Both the position numbers and the translations under genes were made by a program. Below, piece by piece: positions 5,001 to 6,201 of a stretch of 6,201 nt of DNA (the stretch's first letter is position 1; the number at the start of each line of letters is the position of its first letter). The stretch is taken from positions 1-6,201 of the forward strand of contig JAFAJU010000074.1 in the NCBI GenBank assembly GCA_019236035.1, given 5' to 3'. The notes below the pieces were generated by a model. The model saw only the letters and a list, made by a program, of their open reading frames with translations, was not told the DNA's origin and did not search any database. This DNA comes from Verrucomicrobiota bacterium. Lineage in GTDB: Bacteria > Verrucomicrobiota > Verrucomicrobiia > Chthoniobacterales > JAFAMB01.

Positions 5001-5942
5001 ACTGCTTTCTATCAAACCTTTCAAGCAACGCGCGATCAGATCACCGGGCAGCCATTCGATGCTCTAGGAAACGGCCAGTGGAATATTCCCAGCTTGCGTA
5101 CGCGCCTTGAGGAGATCCTCGAAAAGGGAAGTCGATTTGAAAATTTTGTTGTAGAACATGATTTCCCCGACTTGGGCCGAAAACGCATGCTATTAAGTGC
5201 CCGTCGCATTGATGCTCAGAGCGAACGGTCTCCCTCGATTCTGCTCGCGATTGAAGACACCACAGAAAGGCGGCAAGTGGAGCAAGAGATACTGGCGATC
5301 AGCGAACGTGAGCAGCGGCGCATGAGTCAAGATCTTCACGACGGATTGGGTCAACAGCTCACAGGTATTGCCTTTATCGTTCAAGCCTATCTCAACGAGC
5401 TGGAGCGGGAAACTCATCGTGCGCTCACGGAATGGCTGGAAAAATTGCTTGAACAAATAAACCAGGCTGCGGCCCTGACGCGCGAGCTCGCGCGAGGCTT
5501 GCATCCTATGCAGCTAAAGGCGGGTCACTTCAAAACAGCCATGCAGGCACTGGCCAGCAATGTCGAAAGCCTTTTCAAGGTCGTTTGCACCTTTCACGCT
5601 GATGAGCCCTGTTTAGTTCCGGGCGATTCGGACGAGACGGCTAGTCATCTTTATCGGATCACGCAGGAAGCGATAAATAATGCACTCAAGCACGGAAAGG
5701 CAAAGCGGATCGCGATTACTTATACTCACGACGATCAAGCGAAGCGAAGAACTTTATCTATCGCAGACGATGGCTCCGGGATCCGCCAGTTGCCCCGCGC
5801 AGGCGTTGTAACGAAGGGCATGGGGTTGCAAATTATGCGGTATCGTGCTGAGGCGATCGGCGGAAGGCTGCATGTTGCTCGAGGCACAAATAACGGCACT
5901 GTCGTCAGCGTCAGTTTCGGAGACGGAACAAAGCCGGACTAA
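2094..5942 (+). CDS. CheB-CheR-PAS hybrid histidine kinase, 1,282 aa
   Basis: A multi-domain cytoplasmic signalling protein; no signal peptide or membrane helix is seen. Order: a basic, low-complexity tail (1-55) where classical CheB has a receiver; CheB methylesterase (about 58-235) with Ser66 in GASAGG, His93 in QHLDP and Asp185 in LSGANTDG; a charged linker; CheR methyltransferase (about 285-545) with the SAM loop VPGCSSGEEAYS (387-398), ATDLSDASLDRARDGIY (420-436) and SCRNVLIYL (490-498); a PAS-like region (about 600-712); a coiled coil (735-826) with seven heptads; two PAS-like domains (about 822-932 and 942-1058); HisKA_3 with His1082 in QDLHDGLGQQ; and HATPase_c (about 1180-1276) with N-box QEAINNALKH, G1 DDGSG (1225-1229) and G2 KGMGL (1241-1245). 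In the family, CheB removes and CheR adds methyl groups on receptor glutamates, while HisKA_3 kinases normally phosphorylate NarL/FixJ regulators. One starts 100 bp downstream, so the two probably form a pair. The methylation substrate and the PAS ligand are unknown. Confidence 0.97.
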   Translation: MPKTRKSKVELPKGTGASSPQAGPKGAGRSRPEKPRSRQTSRNTSSTPPVELSRGDKLVVVGIGASAGGLEAITELLDHLPDRTGMAFVVVQHLDPHHESLLSELLGKHTKLPVREATEGTKVQPDRVYIIPPNKNMTLEKGALRLAARTLHRGQHMPVDIFLRSLALDRGGRAAGVILSGANTDGALGIEAIKAEGGITLAQDPISARHRDMPTAAIETGCVDFVLPPAAIGQELARIDKHPYVRTLPLVEPETAVGSTQLKSEGEAVEEQARIDSESERSRAAQSVQRIFSLLRSSVGVDFTMYKPATVQRRIQRRMALLRIEKIEDYARLLRSNEAEIVALYQDILIKVTSFFRDSAAFDYLKRWIFPRMLKWRSKDDSLRIWVPGCSSGEEAYSIAICLAEYLGRRRSDFPVQIFATDLSDASLDRARDGIYIENIALDISAERLRRFFVRNGRNYQIVKSIREMVIFARQNLAKDPPFSRLDLISCRNVLIYLGATLQKKIFPMFHYALRHGGFLLLGNSENIGEFTDLFAQVDKRSRIFVRKDNVPHGRFEPFAALLAASAERADFRLATAGPPPSRQRSVASSAVAEKADVDLQREVNRILLQRYTPSGVVVSDELEVVQFHGKGQKYFEPAPGKASFNMLKLIKEGLAVQSRAAVASARREGKTVKKRATFSDDTGIHEIELEVIPLKVGEEYNRHFLILFNELSSAVDAPADIKTRGDRSDARHREDGRMVGALRQELGATRQYLQTIIEEQDASNEEIKSANEEILSSNEELQSTNEELETAKEELQSSNEELVTVNEELQNRNIDLALANNDLTNLINSVNFAIVILGSDGRIRRFTPVAGHLFNLIPADVGRPFTDISSNLQVANLPELIDQVVETITPREAEVQEREGRWYKMSIRPYRTADKKIDGAILSLVEIDTLKRSLEEAKQSRDFAEAVVATIREPLIVLDSNFQVKSANTAFYQTFQATRDQITGQPFDALGNGQWNIPSLRTRLEEILEKGSRFENFVVEHDFPDLGRKRMLLSARRIDAQSERSPSILLAIEDTTERRQVEQEILAISEREQRRMSQDLHDGLGQQLTGIAFIVQAYLNELERETHRALTEWLEKLLEQINQAAALTRELARGLHPMQLKAGHFKTAMQALASNVESLFKVVCTFHADEPCLVPGDSDETASHLYRITQEAINNALKHGKAKRIAITYTHDDQAKRRTLSIADDGSGIRQLPRAGVVTKGMGLQIMRYRAEAIGGRLHVARGTNNGTVVSVSFGDGTKPD
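4386..4532 (+). repeat. Seven tandem NEEL-type heptads in the kinase coiled coil
   Basis: Residues 765-813 of the kinase are seven uninterrupted seven-residue units of the form (N/K)-E-E-(I/L)-x-x-x: NEEIKSA, NEEILSS, NEELQST, NEELETA, KEELQSS, NEELVTV, NEELQNR. The DNA copies have diverged in codon choice, so selection is on the protein. The segment forms a parallel coiled coil typical of this kinase type. It presumably transmits conformational change between the CheB/CheR half and the PAS-kinase half. Confidence 0.85.
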
Positions 5943-6042
5943 ATGAATTGGGCCAAGCATCGTCAGGGCGTACTTATCCGGGCATTTTTCGCTGACAGCA
6001 AAACCTGCATCGCTCAAGGCATTTTTAAAGCTAGCTAAGATA

Positions 6043-6201
6043 GTGAGCGCTGCAGACCAAGGAGATGACTTCAGGGAGAACCTTGCGGCGAGGAAGCGAC
6101 GGATTCTGTTAGTGGACGATCACCCGGTGGTGCGACAGGGCCTTGCCCTGCTGATTAATCAAAGAAAAGACCTTTTCGTTTGTGGCGAAGCTGGAACTGT
6201 T
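6043..6201 (+). CDS. NarL/FixJ-family response regulator, N-terminal part (truncated by window edge)
   Basis: A GTG-initiated frame, open to the right edge, gives 53 residues. After a charged leader of about 20 residues comes the first strand of a receiver domain, RRILLVDDHPVVRQGLALL (residues 19-37), with the acidic pair Asp25-Asp26 that binds the catalytic metal. The DDHPVVRQGL wording is typical of the NarL/FixJ (LuxR-type HTH) subfamily. The phosphoacceptor aspartate, the switch residues and any DNA-binding domain lie outside the window. An in-frame TGA at 5944-5946 limits the start; no ATG occurs in frame, and GTG 6043 is the only GTG ahead of the receiver strand. The Shine-Dalgarno sequence is weak. 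It follows the kinase by 100 bp on the same strand and is its probable phosphotransfer partner. Confidence 0.88.
   Translation, partial: MSAADQGDDFRENLAARKRRILLVDDHPVVRQGLALLINQRKDLFVCGEAGTV

Overview
The window reads as bacterial chromosome of moderate GC. Its one unmistakable gene is a 1,282-residue cytoplasmic CheB-CheR-PAS-histidine kinase (2094-5942). It is followed 100 bp later by the start of a NarL/FixJ-type response regulator that runs off the right edge (6043-6201). Large CheB/CheR/PAS kinases like this are common in soil and freshwater bacteria such as Verrucomicrobiota, Planctomycetota, Acidobacteriota and Proteobacteria. Nothing here fixes the phylum; a Verrucomicrobiota-like soil organism is only a guess.

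The left third (1-2093) has low coding density and looks like decayed accessory DNA. It holds: a possible minus-strand gene start cut by the left edge (94 to 1); a GC-rich hairpin (210-237); a 75-codon ORF of unknown function with a good ribosome binding site (416-643); a chain of small hairpins (685-728); a weaker 96-codon ORF (873-1163); a 57-codon remnant of the C-terminus of trehalose-6-phosphate phosphatase (1286-1459), followed one base after its stop by a 28-codon stub (1461-1547); a 75-codon helical ORF (1563-1790); and three adjacent hairpins (1830-1975) that fill most of the gap before the kinase gene.

Right two thirds: the kinase fuses a CheB methylesterase domain (triad Ser66, His93, Asp185), a CheR methyltransferase domain, a PAS-like region, a coiled coil built on seven NEEL-type heptads, two more PAS-like domains, and a HisKA_3 dimerisation/phosphoacceptor domain (His1082) with a HATPase_c domain. 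All key motifs visible by eye are present. There is no receiver domain on CheB and no obvious membrane segment. The likely wiring is cytoplasmic sensing through the PAS modules, phosphotransfer from His1082 to the downstream NarL-like regulator, and a transcriptional output. No chemoreceptor, CheA or CheW gene is in the window, so the substrate of the CheB/CheR half is unknown.

The most notable observations are the trehalose-phosphatase remnant, the triple-hairpin module upstream of the kinase, and the joining of complete-looking adaptation-enzyme domains to a NarL-type two-component pair. The kinase architecture belongs to a known general type; I do not see a clearly new system.
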